A DNA stretch of 64,000 nucleotides, taken from assembly GCF_031199965.1 (NCBI RefSeq), contig NZ_CP133605.1:1210501-1274500 (forward strand), read 5' to 3'. A model generated the notes under the pieces. That model saw only the letters and a list, made by a program, of their open reading frames with translations, had not been told where the DNA came from and searched no databases. Of the stretch, positions 38,192-48,024 are shown one piece after another. Each line of letters begins with the position of its first letter. Position 1 is the first letter of the stretch. This DNA is from Paenibacillus sp. D2_2 (GTDB lineage: Bacteria; Bacillota; Bacilli; Paenibacillales; Paenibacillaceae). The position numbers and the translations under genes were made by a program.

Positions 38192-39154
38192 ATGGAAAAC
38201 GTAAGTACAGGCTACAAGGTGCAGGAGCCCGCTTCAGTGCGGCCTGCCAAATCAAAAAGTGGATTTTGGCTAGTAGTATTGGGAGCGGCCCTATGGGGTG
38301 TCGATCCATTATTCCGGATTATTCTGCTCCGCGCGCTCACTTCGGCGCAAATCGTTCTGTTGGAGCATGTGATTATCGCACTTATCGCTATTCCTGTGTT
38401 ATGGAAGAATCGCGGGGAATTGAAAGGCATTAGCATGAAGCATTTCGGCGCACTGCTCTTTATTTCCTGGGGCGGCTCGGCCATAGCGACGATCCTGTTC
38501 ACGATGGGGCTCGCTAACGGCAATGCCAACGCAGTACTGCTACTGCAGAAGCTGCAGCCGTTATTCGCCATCATTTTAGCAAGATTTCTACTTAAAGAGA
38601 AGCTGCCGCGTCATTTCTCAATTCTGCTCTTGGTTGCGCTGGCCGGAACCTATTTCCTAACCTTCGGCTTTGCAATCCCGTTCGGGCACTGGAATGAATT
38701 TGTGCAAGTCGGAAGTCTGTTATCCTTGGGTGCTGCAGCTCTATGGGGTGGTTCAACCGTAATGGGCAGATTGATGGTCGGTCAAATGAAATATGAGACG
38801 GTGACCTCACTGCGATTCGTTCTCGCGCTTCCACTGTTGTTCGCGGTAACCTGGAATGAAGGCGCTGCGTGGAATCTTCCATCAGGCTCATCCGAGCTAT
38901 CCTTGGTAGGACTTAACCTGCTCGGTCAGGCGCTGCTGCCAGGACTGCTCAGTATCCTAGTCTACTATAAAGGTCTAACTACTACGAAGGCGTCAGTGGC
39001 CACACTGGCGGAGCTCAGTTTCCCGATGGTCGGCGTCCTGATCAATTGGATCGCTTTCCAGCAGATCGTAACCGTCGCTCAAGCGATCGGCTTCCTACTG
39101 ATCTGGGTCGTATTATTCACGATCTCAAGACAGAATAATGCTTCAGCGGCTTAA
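38192..39154 (+). CDS. EamA/DMT-family transporter, putative riboflavin importer
   Basis: A 320-residue membrane protein with ten predicted helices and two EamA repeats (LVVLGAALWGVDPLFRIILL..., LSLGAAALWGGSTVMGRLMV...). ATG 38192 follows AAGGAGAGGGAGA. The FMN riboswitch directly upstream makes a flavin-related substrate likely. DMT permeases under FMN control have been proposed as riboflavin importers (ImpX/RibN-like), but I cannot tell which subgroup this is. Monocistronic. Confidence 0.85.
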   Translation: MENVSTGYKVQEPASVRPAKSKSGFWLVVLGAALWGVDPLFRIILLRALTSAQIVLLEHVIIALIAIPVLWKNRGELKGISMKHFGALLFISWGGSAIATILFTMGLANGNANAVLLLQKLQPLFAIILARFLLKEKLPRHFSILLLVALAGTYFLTFGFAIPFGHWNEFVQVGSLLSLGAAALWGGSTVMGRLMVGQMKYETVTSLRFVLALPLLFAVTWNEGAAWNLPSGSSELSLVGLNLLGQALLPGLLSILVYYKGLTTTKASVATLAELSFPMVGVLINWIAFQQIVTVAQAIGFLLIWVVLFTISRQNNASAA

Positions 39155-39267
39155 TAATATAAGACGATTTTACAGAATACCCTGAGACGGACGGTGACGT
39201 GCACCCTTTAGAATAGACATTGGAAAAACCCCCTGGGTAAACCGATGAATTCTAGGGGTGTATTTTT

Positions 39268-39582
39268 GTGTCAAACAAAGGGAAAAAGTTTAAATCATAT
39301 TCTGAAGAAACCAAAATAGAAGCGATTCGATTACATGTTGAGGAGAAATGGACCTATCGACAGATAACCGAGCATCTTGAAATTCAAGATAAAGACAGAG
39401 TGAAAAGGTGGATGAGGAAATACCGTGAGCAAGGGGAGTTTGGTCTGCTGGATCAACGAGGAAGACGCAAAGAATATGTGGATCAGAATCGGTATGTTCA
39501 ACAATTAGAACGGGAGAATCTTATGCTAAAAAAGTGTTTGAAAATCTGGATGCGGGAGGTACGAAAGAGAAGTTTTCTATAA
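39268..39582 (+). CDS. IS3-family transposase OrfA
   Basis: A 104-residue helix-turn-helix protein (YSEETKIEAIRLHVEEKWTYRQITEHL). It starts at GTG 39268. The C-terminal helix ends at LERENLMLKKCL. The slippery heptamer A-AAA-AAG at 39528-39534 lies where OrfB begins in the -1 frame, so an OrfAB transposase is made by programmed -1 frameshifting. Unlike the IS at 33004, the heptamer is intact here. Confidence 0.88.
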   Translation: MSNKGKKFKSYSEETKIEAIRLHVEEKWTYRQITEHLEIQDKDRVKRWMRKYREQGEFGLLDQRGRRKEYVDQNRYVQQLERENLMLKKCLKIWMREVRKRSFL

Positions 39583-40418
39583 TCAAAGAATTAGCCGATG
39601 GATCAAATGTTTATGCACTATGTAAGTTATTGAAAGTCTCAAGAAGTGGATATTATGCCTATCTGAAGCGAGGAGAAACAGATCGGGATGAGTCTTGCAA
39701 AGCCTTGATCCAAGCCGTATATGATCGATATGAAGGCAAGTACGGATACCGGCAGATCCAATTATTTCTGCTCCAAGACCATCAGGTGTGGTGGAATCAC
39801 AAGAAAGTATTGCGTCTTATGCAAGCCTTGGAATTACAAGCTAAAATACGTCGTAAGCGGCGTTATAACTATTCCTCCTCTGTTGGTGGACGCTTTGCAG
39901 ATAACCTCTTGAGTCGTAATTTCAAGGCGGATGAGCCCAATCAAAAATGGGTAACAGATGTGACCCAATTCCGAGTTTTGGACACCTGGGTTTACCTTTC
40001 GGCAATCAAAGACTTGTTTAATAACGAAATTGTAGCCTACCATATGAGTTTGCGAAATGATAACGAGCTGGTCTTACAGACATTCAGAAATGCCTTTGAA
40101 AAGACTAAGGACGTGTCTGGATTGATCGTTCACAGCGACCAAGGGTTCCAGTACACGTCCTATGCTTACCACGACATGCTGCCACAGGTTGGCGCCCAAA
40201 TCAGCATGTCTCGCAGAGGCAATTGTTATGACAATGCCTCGATGGAGAGCTTCTTCTCACATCTAAAGACGGAAGGACTCTATCCCTATGATATCCGAAC
40301 TTTGGATGAGGTACAAAGGAGAATTGAGACATATATCCAGTTTTATAACCATAATCGACCACAAAGAAAACTAAACAAGCTGACGCCAGTACAGTACCGA
40401 CGCCAGCTCGTGGCCTAA
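39534..40418 (+). CDS. IS3-family transposase OrfB
   Basis: A catalytic domain of about 294 residues in the -1 frame relative to OrfA. The N-terminal part (FSIIKELADGSNVYALCKLLKVSRSGYYAYLKR) is HTH_21-like. The DDE residues are Asp in WVTDVTQF, Asp in IVHSDQGFQYTS and Glu in NASMESFFSHLK, with the usual NHNRPQRKLNKLTPVQYR tail. The frame is complete and looks functional. Confidence 0.92.
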   Translation: MFENLDAGGTKEKFSIIKELADGSNVYALCKLLKVSRSGYYAYLKRGETDRDESCKALIQAVYDRYEGKYGYRQIQLFLLQDHQVWWNHKKVLRLMQALELQAKIRRKRRYNYSSSVGGRFADNLLSRNFKADEPNQKWVTDVTQFRVLDTWVYLSAIKDLFNNEIVAYHMSLRNDNELVLQTFRNAFEKTKDVSGLIVHSDQGFQYTSYAYHDMLPQVGAQISMSRRGNCYDNASMESFFSHLKTEGLYPYDIRTLDEVQRRIETYIQFYNHNRPQRKLNKLTPVQYRRQLVA

Positions 40419-40619
40419 GGGCTTTTTCAATGTCTACAAAATAGGGGCTTGACCAACGGTCTTGGGGTATTCTTTTAATTTTCTAACGAAACTACGGATC
40501 GTTATTTCCTCAAAAACAGCCGCAAATTAATTCTAACGAAACTACAGATCGTTAATCGGGAGAAAATTGGACCTTATACCACGAAATTGCTCTAATAGCG
40601 ATACTCAGTTTCGTTGCTA

Positions 40620-40947
40620 TGAACATTTTTGTCAACCATCGTATTTCCATCGAAGCACTAGGCGCGGGAGCAAATAAGCGAGCGACGGTCGGCACGCTGC
40701 TATCCGTGGGTTGGTTACCACATTCAATGCCTTCGTCAAGGAGAGCGATTGCCAGCTAGAAACGCACGTTCAGTTTGTCACCTAGTGCAAACGAAACTCG
40801 CAAATTCTCTCCTAAACCTTCGTTTGCCCCCGGGTCTAATGCTCCGGTGGTTAATCCTTCATAGGTTTAAAGCAGTTACTTATACCCGTTTTTCTTTTCT
40901 CATGAACGACTTCTGTGGAGAGAACCGGGTTATACCCTTTCCCCTTT
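40620..40947 (-). ncRNA. candidate bridge-RNA region of the IS110 element
   Basis: A conserved 330-base non-coding segment downstream of the transposase, repeated at 42233-42559. IS110-family elements encode a structured RNA in their non-coding end that selects target and donor. A long 3' segment is the position reported for the IS1111 subgroup. No structure was computed here. Confidence 0.35.
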
Positions 40948-42071
40948 TTACAAATAAGAATTTTGAGGTTGTTCTGCAATCCGAGCAACCGCCCAAATAA
41001 ACCCGACTAATTCTCTGGCCACGGCACCAATAGCTACGTTTTTAGGTTTGCTTTTTCCAAAAACAAGATGTCGATATTTCGTATGCAATCTTTCTTGTGC
41101 CTTCCAAGACAAAAGTTGTACGTCTGGAGGCAATCCTTCTAGGCGGTTCGCTAGTTCACCTTTTACAGTAGGTCGATGACGGTAGCTCCATGCTGACTCC
41201 ACTAACGTTCGACGCAAATGGCTGTTACCGGCCTTGGTCATAGAACCTCGTCGTGTACTTTGACCTGACGAATGCTCACGAGGAACTAGACCTAAGTAGG
41301 CCATGAGCTGAGCAGGCGAGCGAAACCGCGCGAACGTGCCAATCTCCGCAGCAATGGTAATCGCCGTAAGACGCGCAACACCGCGCAAGGATTGAAGGGT
41401 CTGAATCACAACCGCCTTTGCCCCCGTTGTGGCTTGCCTAAGAAGCGCATCTTCTAAACGGCCCATGCGTTGTTCAACTTCCTCGAGCGCATGAATCATT
41501 TCGGTAAACACGACCTGCATCGCTTCATGTTCGAATGACAATGAAGCCAGCCAAGCGCGATATTTCTTTGTCCAACGACGTTTGATGGTATCCGGTGGAT
41601 GAACTTGATGGCGCAGGAGAAACTTAAGGATCCGTTGACGAGCGCGGTGCGCATCTTCCTTGGCTGCTTCACGGGAACGAACTAAATCCCGCAATGCTTC
41701 GTCATCTCGCGATGGTATATGAACCGCGGTCAACTCACCTGCTCGGAAAAGACGAGCGAGTTGCTCCGCATCCCGGCGGTCCGTTTTTACATGGTCGCCA
41801 GGCCGTTTGGGCATAAGGGAAGGGGCAATCACGGTACAACTTGCTCCCATAGATTCGATCCAGCGGTGTGTTTCGTATCCAGTCGGACCAGCTTCGTAAC
41901 AGAATGCTAAGGAATTTGCAGGACCTAATTCCTTGATAAGTTTCCGAAGAGCGGCAGGGGTATGCGCTATAGTTCCGTAGTAACGTGGCAATTCTCGTCC
42001 TCATCTGCAATGGCAACGGAAATTTTTTCTTTTGATACATCTAAACCGACGTATTTTGTGGTAAACTGCAT
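40948..42071 (-). pseudogene. IS110-family transposase, copy 1, frameshifted near the N-terminus
   Basis: The real start is ATG 42071 with AAAGGAGG upstream (MQFTTKYVGLDVSKEKISVAIADEDEN), which supplies the first catalytic Asp of the DEDD/RuvC-like domain. The frame then breaks near 41989 and continues as PRYYGTIAHTPAALRKLIKE to the C-terminal Tnp_2 domain (LRGVARLTAITIAAEIGTFARF, SGQSTRRGSMTKAGNSHLRR with the conserved Ser). One added G at 41989 would rejoin the frames. The same break is present in copy 2, so it is either inherited or a context-dependent sequencing error. Confidence 0.85.
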
Positions 42072-42232
42072 TAATGACAGCCTCCTTTTGCTTTGTAGCT
42101 CTGAAATGGGTTTTCTACAGTATCCATTTTAACCTACGATTCGAAGCAAATACGGGGGCTGTTTTGTTCATCATAGCTAGAATTTTTAACTGCCCATTTT
42201 GATCTAAATAACGATACTCAGTTTCGCTGCTA

Positions 42233-43791
42233 TGAACATTTTTGTCAACCATCGTATTTCCATCGAAGCACTAGGCGCGGGAGCAAATAAGCGAGCGACG
42301 GTCGGCACGCTGCTATCCGTGGGTTGGTTACCACATTCAATGCCTTCGTCAAGGAGAGCGATTGCCAGCTAGAAACGCACGTTCAGTTTGTCACCTAGTG
42401 CAAACGAAACTCGCAAATTCTCTCCTAAACCTTCGTTTGCCCCGGGTCTAATGCTCCGGTGGTTAATCCTTCATAGGTTTAAAGCAGTTACTTATACCCG
42501 TTTTTCTTTTCTCATGAACGACTTCTGTGGAGAGAACCGGGTTATACCCTTTCCCCTTTTTACAAATAAGAATTTTGAGGTTGTTCTGCAATCCGAGCAA
42601 CCGCCCAAATAAACCCGACTAATTCTCTGGCCACGGCACCAATAGCTACGTTTTTAGGTTTGCTTTTTCCAAAAACAAGATGTCGATATTTCGTATGCAA
42701 TCTTTCTTGTGCCTTCCAAGACAAAAGTTGTACGTCTGGAGGCAATCCTTCTAGGCGGTTCGCTAGTTCACCTTTTACAGTAGGTCGATGACGGTAGCTC
42801 CATGCTGACTCCACTAACGTTCGACGCAAATGGCTGTTACCGGCCTTGGTCATAGAACCTCGTCGTGTACTTTGACCTGACGAATGCTCACGAGGAACTA
42901 GACCTAAGTAGGCCATGAGCTGAGCAGGCGAGCGAAACCGCGCGAACGTGCCAATCTCCGCAGCAATGGTAATCGCCGTAAGACGCGCAACACCGCGCAA
43001 GGATTGAAGGGTCTGAATCACAACCGCCTTTGCCCCCGTTGTGGCTTGCCTAAGAAGCGCATCTTCTAAACGGCCCATGCGTTGTTCAACTTCCTCGAGC
43101 GCATGAATCATTTCGGTAAACACGACCTGCATCGCTTCATGTTCGAATGACAATGAAGCCAGCCAAGCGCGATATTTCTTTGTCCAACGACGTTTGATGG
43201 TATCCGGTGGATGAACTTGATGGCGCAGGAGAAACTTAAGGATCCGTTGACGAGCGCGGTGCGCATCTTCCTTGGCTGCTTCACGGGAACGAACTAAATC
43301 CCGCAATGCTTCGTCATCTCGCGATGGTATATGAACCGCGGTCAACTCACCTGCTCGGAAAAGACGAGCGAGTTGCTCCGCATCCCGGCGGTCCGTTTTT
43401 ACATGGTCGCCAGGCCGTTTGGGCATAAGGGAAGGGGCAATCACGGTACAACTTGCTCCCATAGATTCGATCCAGCGGTGTGTTTCGTATCCAGTCGGAC
43501 CAGCTTCGTAACAGAATGCTAAGGAATTTGCAGGACCTAATTCCTTGATAAGTTTCCGAAGAGCGGCAGGGGTATGCGCTATAGTTCCGTAGTAACGTGG
43601 CAATTCTCGTCCTCATCTGCAATGGCAACGGAAATTTTTTCTTTTGATACATCTAAACCGACGTATTTTGTGGTAAACTGCATTAATGACAGCCTCCTTT
43701 TGCTTTGTAGCTCTGAAATGGGTTTTCTACAGTATCCATTTTAACCTACGATTCGAAGCAAATACGGGGGCTGTTTTGTTCATCATAGCTA
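42233..43791 (-). mobile_element. IS110-family element, copy 2
   Basis: The second copy is in direct tandem with copy 1, separated by about 50 bases that contain the fourth palindrome of array C. Both left junctions are a GCTA just after a TCGYT palindrome arm. Confidence 0.82.
42560..43683 (-). pseudogene. IS110-family transposase, copy 2, frameshifted
   Basis: The 347-residue main frame is identical to that of copy 1, with the same N-terminal break near 43601. The start is ATG 43683 with the same AAAGGAGG site. DEDD-type catalytic residues and the C-terminal Ser-containing domain are present. Its 3' non-coding region (42233-42559) matches that of copy 1. Confidence 0.85.
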
Positions 43792-44002
43792 GAGAACGGG
43801 TTAATAAACTCATTGGTTCTCGACAGTCCGAGGACACTATTTCGGTTAACCTTTAGCCTTACCGATATGCGTTTCATCGGTGTAAGCGGCATTACTCTAT
43901 GAGAGAGCGCGCTGGGAAGGGGGCATGCGGGTATAAGGAACTGGCCGTCCAGATTAGGCACGAAATACGAGCGCCCCCACCATCGATAAATTATAAGTAA
44001 GA
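43792..44002. other. intergenic segment right of the IS110 copies
   Basis: With the following terminator this makes about 350 bases without a gene. I see no repeat or convincing reading frame; the short frame here is not supported by a ribosome site. Confidence 0.4.
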
Positions 44003-44063
44003 AAAAGCCTTACACCCTTTCCTCGCCCTATAAACAGGGGAAGGAAGGTCGTGTAAGGCTTTA
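44003..44063 (-). terminator. terminator of the GH52 gene
   Basis: AAGCCTTACAC (44005-44015) pairs with GTGTAAGGCTT (44051-44061), with an inner imperfect stem. Read on the - strand it is followed by TTTTTC, about 80 bases after the glycosidase stop. Confidence 0.8.
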
Positions 44064-44140
44064 TTTGATATGTTGGCGTTGATGTTCCTAGCAGTACAAT
44101 TGATGGTCCACTTCAGGAATCGCTAAACTACAATGGTGTA

Positions 44141-46263
44141 TTACGCAGACGGTTGCTCATCCAGCCACAGAATTGCTGTAACTCCGCGCGGATAGTAGCG
44201 GCTGCCGCAGATCACTCCAGCGAGCATCTGGTCGCTCCAGCTCCAGTAAGCATTCGCAGTAGAAGTCAGCCAGCCGACATGGGCTGCGTCCGCAGCTTTA
44301 CCTTGCTCGTTCCATTCTAGGCCGAGAATTTCCCGCGCGATGAATTGGCACAGGTAGATCTTGCTGAGCCAGGAATTATCGCTGGTGGAGGAGAGCTTCC
44401 AACCGCCGTCAGCGAACAGGCACACGCCTGGCTGAAGCACGGTATTCAGGTGCTTGCTCAGCGTCTGGATATATGCACCGAAACGTCCGTTTGGATCAAG
44501 CGCATCTTTGCAGCCAGTGAAGAGCGGGAAGATCAGCCCTTCGATAGCAGGAATAATTCTGGAATCGTTATTCTCTGAAATGACGGCAGGAACGTAGCCT
44601 TCTGGCAGCATTTGCGACACAATAGTCGCTGCGCAGCGATCGGCTTGTTCTGCAGCTAGGCTTGCTTGTTCTGTGCGGCCAAGCTTCGTGAACAATTTCT
44701 CCATCGCTACATAAGCAGCCCAGCTCTTGCCAGCTAAGTAGATGTTGTTCCGTGCCTGTCCGAGCGATACGTCAAGGCTGTCATAGGTTGTAATTTCAGC
44801 TCCGCCCATTGTGCGGGAGCTATCGAGACCCATAATACCGGTGCGTTTGGCTGGATCCGGATGGTCACGGTTCACCATACTTTCCAGACATTGCTCCATG
44901 ATGCTCAGATTATCATTGATCCACTTGTTATCGTCTGTTTGCTGTACGTATACAGTAGCGCACAGTACCCAGTTCACAAGCTGCTCATGCGTCATGTGCG
45001 AGAAGCAATCATCGATCGCATGAAGCTCATAGGAGGAATATTCAGGCTTAGAGAATGCATTGGCAACGCCCATATCATGGGTGAAGCTGATCCCGCCCGG
45101 ATACGGTGTTGGATCTCCCGGGAAGTGAACCTGATCTTTATAGCTGTAACGATTCACGAACAGATCGAGCTCATTTTTCACGGTCCAAGGGTTCATTTTC
45201 ATTTCAAAGAACAGTTGGTCTACAGTCAAGTCGAACGTATTCATCATCCGATATTCGCCTTCATTCACGACCCAGAGCGCTTCTCCCTTGTTATCGAGCA
45301 ATTGTGTAGAACCATAGTAGCTGCGAATCGCATGTCTCAGCATGAAGCGCTGATCTTCGTTCAAGTGAGGTGCATCTGTAATACGATCAGCCTGCTGTGC
45401 AAGCTCTACCTTCTTATCGAAGCTATTCATCGCATAAGCGGCAACCTCTTCGATATTTGCAAAATAGCGCGTGTAATAGTAAGTAGTATCGAGACCCGTT
45501 GTAACATATCCCTCACGGTAGAAGCAGATCGCGAAGCGGTAAGTCGCTTTCTCACCTGCAGGCGTATCCATCAGTAGGGCGCCAACTGCACCGAGGCCAA
45601 AACGCAGATTTTCTTCGACCTTAGGCTCGAGAATTGCCTCCATTGTGAAGAAGCCCGCACTTTTTACTCGATTGTCACTTGTCGCGATCGCGGTATGTCT
45701 GCCTTGTCCGATCCCGATAATCTCACCGTTCGTTACCTCTTCAAGGCGGCGAATGGATCTGTAAGGGTCACTGTTCTGCAAACCGAAGAAGGCTTTACGA
45801 CTGCTTGTTCCGTGCGTATTGTCGACGACGATCTCGGCCAGAACGGCTGGCATAATGGCAAATTTGAGTTCTTCATCTTTAGCGGTTGCTGGATCAGGTA
45901 CACCGTCAAATGGTGAATAGATGCGGAAGGTCAGATCTCCGGCTTGCCATTCATCGGTTGCTGCATTGAAGTTACGGGTAATGCTCTCTTGAGCAAAAGG
46001 AATGATAAGCTTATCTTCAACGACTTCTTCTCGCCATCCTGTTCAGAAGTATAACGATCGCGCTCATCCGCCCCTTCTCCGAAGAAAGGCAGCGCCTGAT
46101 AACGATTCTTTCCATCCTCTTGTAGTCCAATATATATATTTTGATTCGGTGGGCTAGCTAGTTCAAGGTCTAATCCGCCTTTCTTGCCAGGATATCCTAG
46201 TGTAAAGCTTGCGAACGCTCCCATTGGAGAATGGTGTGCGTTAAATAGCATCTTCTTATCCAA
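44141..46263 (-). pseudogene. GH52 beta-xylosidase, one frameshift
   Basis: About 708 residues, the usual GH52 length. The N-terminus (MLFNAHHSPMGAFASFTLGYPGKKGGLDLELA) and the body (WVVNEGEYRMMNTFDLTVDQLFFEM, TTYDSLDVSLGQARNNIYLAGK) match Geobacillus-type XynB2. The Glu of NEGEY and the Asp of TYDSLD fit the known nucleophile and acid/base. The start is TTG 46263 with AGGAGG upstream. The frame breaks near 46023; one base restores GEKKVVEDKLIIPFAQESITRNF. There is no signal peptide, so it is an intracellular enzyme that cleaves xylo-oligosaccharides to xylose. It is divergent from an AraC regulator. Confidence 0.9.
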
Positions 46264-46404
46264 TTTAACTACCTCCTGTATATAGAGATGAATCTGTGAT
46301 ATGTTAATTATAACAAGGTGTAAAAGGATATATTATATCCAAACCAAGAATCAATTTACCCAAATTGACCACGAATTCTCAAACTCGTCTAGGAGGCTGC
46401 TGCC

Positions 46405-47318
46405 ATGGAAGTAGCTAATAATCGTTATATCGCCGAATTTATGCTGCCGGATATGGATTCAACGTTCCGGATATTTGCATCCCATGTCCGTACCGTAACC
46501 AAGGATTGGTCATACCCGCGGCATACTCATCCTTTATTTGAAGTCAATTTACTGCTCGCCGGAGGACAGGAGATGATTGTCAACAGTCAGCGTTATATCC
46601 AACAGCCCGGTGATTTACTATTGCTTAGGCCTGAAGATGTTCATGAGAGCCGGGCGATTGGTGAAGAGCCAATGACTTATTATTGTCTGCATTTTAATGC
46701 AGATGATCCTATTCTGCATGCCCTGCTGAGCCGCAGAAACTTTGACCTGTATGAGTCGACCAGCCCTCTAACCAGGACGATTCGCCCAGCCTGGACAAGC
46801 TGATCTCGCTGACCTCGGCTAATGAGGTGCCGCTTAAGCTGGCCAATAAGATGCGTGCTATGTCCGCCGTATTCGACCTGCTTGCCGGGCTAAGTGAGGT
46901 GCTATCCGAACAGGGCGAAGAGGAACTAGCTAGCAGCAAGATGGGCAGGGTAGCCTTTGAGATTGCGGCGAGGCTGGAGAAAAATGTCGAGGATAGCGAT
47001 ATCCAGGGAGAGATCCTGTCAGATGATGAGAAGGAGGAGCAGCACTCGAGGGATGCGGTAGCGGCCGCCACCGCGGATCTAGGGTACAGTGCATCGTCAT
47101 GCAACCGCATCTTCCAACGCGTATATGGCATATCGCCGCGTCAGTATTTATCCGGCCTGAAGCTCAAGAAGGCTAAGCTTCTTCTCATGGAGCCGGAGCT
47201 TTCCGTAGAGGCCGTCTCCACCCGTCTCGGCTACAAGGACATTGCCCACTTCAGCCGACAATTCAAGCGCTGGACCGGAGAGTCCCCTGGGAAGTTTCGA
47301 GCCAGGTTTCATGTGTGA
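46405..47318 (+). pseudogene. AraC family transcriptional regulator, one frameshift
   Basis: About 305 residues. A cupin-like sensing domain (YPRHTHPLFEVNLLLAGGQEMIV, QPGDLLLLRPEDVHESR) is followed by a two-helix-turn-helix AraC domain (SSCNRIFQRVYGISPRQYLSGLKLKKAKLLL, VSTRLGYKDIAHFSRQFKRWTGESPGKFR). ATG 46405 has TAGGAGG upstream. One G missing from GG 46775-46776 breaks the frame; adding it gives TRDDSPSLDKLISLTS. It is divergent from the GH52 gene, so it likely senses a xylose-type sugar and activates it. Confidence 0.87.
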
Positions 47319-47328
47319 GGGTTCATCC

Positions 47329-47811
47329 TTATATAGAGTTGACTGAGACGATGTAAATGATCAATGACGCTATAGATAGGAAGGGAGCAAAGGGAACAGA
47401 GAGTACTCTCGTGCGAAACAATAGTCTCATTATTAATACAAATATCAACACAATCACACAGCTTAATAAGAGCACATAGAGATTCAGAAACCAGCTGAGC
47501 CATGCACCGATGGCAGAGAGTAGCTTAATATCACCAGCTCCAATGAAGAAGTTGAATTTGTATTTGGCCACGAGTAGAGGAATTGACGGAATGATTACTC
47601 CTAACAAAGCATTATAAAGTGAATGATGCAGAAAGCTGTAGAAAATCCCAAACACTAGAATCATTACAACGATAACGTTTGGAATAGTTCTGTTTCTAAT
47701 ATCGCTGATACTTGATAAACACAATAAGATGCATAAAATTATAGTGAAAAGAAATGTCACGGTGAACACCATCCATTTTATTAACAAACAAGCTTTCAAA
47801 AATTGTATCAT
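47329..47811 (-). CDS. type IV prepilin peptidase (A24 family, CpaA/TadV-like)
   Basis: A 160-residue protein with about six membrane helices. Both aspartyl protease motifs are present: SDIRNRTIPN near the N-terminus and GAGDIKLLSAIGAW after the third helix. It is short and lacks the methylase domain of PilD, like the CpaA/TadV enzymes that process Flp pilins. In-frame starts at 47811 or 47772 are both possible; neither has a strong ribosome site. The Tad-like pilus operon starting at 53487 supplies its likely substrates (59885, 60124, 60629). The intervening toxin genes separate it from them. Confidence 0.87.
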   Translation of the reverse strand: MIQFLKACLLIKWMVFTVTFLFTIILCILLCLSSISDIRNRTIPNVIVVMILVFGIFYSFLHHSLYNALLGVIIPSIPLLVAKYKFNFFIGAGDIKLLSAIGAWLSWFLNLYVLLLSCVIVLIFVLIMRLLFRTRVLSVPFAPFLSIASLIIYIVSVNSI

Positions 47812-47858
47812 AATATTGTATTAAATGGTTCATGTTGGTATCTGGTTTAAAAAATTTG

Positions 47859-47907
47859 AACACACCATACAATAGCTGTTTTCTAGCTATGCGGGTGTGT
47901 TTTTTTA
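47859..47907 (+). terminator. hairpin with T-run upstream of the toxin operon
   Basis: AACACACC and GGTGTGTT arms with an inner ATAGCT/AGCTAT stem, followed by TTTTTTATTT on the + strand. No + strand gene ends nearby, so it may act as a leader attenuator for the gene at 48025 or be a remnant. Confidence 0.6.
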
Positions 47908-48024
47908 TTTTATATAGAAATAGTTCCTTATTACTGGATTAAAAGGGGATTGTTGCTAGAATAATTGATTGGTATAATATGGCTGTATTTTATAATATAA
48001 AGAAAAGGGTGTGAATTATGCCAA

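Larger units (their letters stand above)
39214..40436 (+). mobile_element. IS3-family (IS150-like) insertion sequence
   Basis: A 1223-bp element. The ends share TAGACATTG-AAAAA-CCC as inverted repeats (39214 onward and, reversed, up to 40436). It carries orfA and orfB on the + strand with a canonical frameshift site. I see no clear target duplication. It lies directly before four-palindrome array C. Confidence 0.88.
40620..42179 (-). mobile_element. IS110-family element, copy 1
   Basis: About 1560 bp with no terminal inverted repeats. A GCTA at both junctions may be the crossover core. It contains one DEDD transposase on the - strand, about 110 bases of 5' non-coding and about 330 bases of 3' non-coding DNA. 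The second copy begins about 50 bases away in the same orientation. The two appear identical apart from a C5/C4 run near 40828/42440. Confidence 0.82.
40484..42232. repeat. four-palindrome repeat element, array C, invaded by two IS110 elements
   Basis: Palindromes of the form TAACGA-N9-TCGTTA start at 40484 and 40534. A third (TAGCGA-N9-TCGTTG) starts at 40596 and a fourth, TAACGA-like, at 42209. The spacing is 50, 62 and, after removing the first IS110 copy, about 51-53. Following the third palindrome the flank reads GAATTTTTAAC, like GAATTTTCTA in array B. The palindrome arms differ from arrays A and B while the spacing is kept. Confidence 0.7.

Noticed and set aside
40749..41000. Short + strand frames in the IS110 3' segments (also 42388-42612)
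   Set aside because: They exist in different lengths in the two copies because of a C5/C4 difference and overlap the non-coding region.
39214..43791. Composite transposon or genomic island bounded by IS elements
   Set aside because: The IS elements belong to different families and no cargo gene lies between them.
44861..45577. 238-residue + strand frame opposite the xylosidase
   Set aside because: Shadow of the conserved GH52 frame; no start context and Cys/Ile/His-rich composition.
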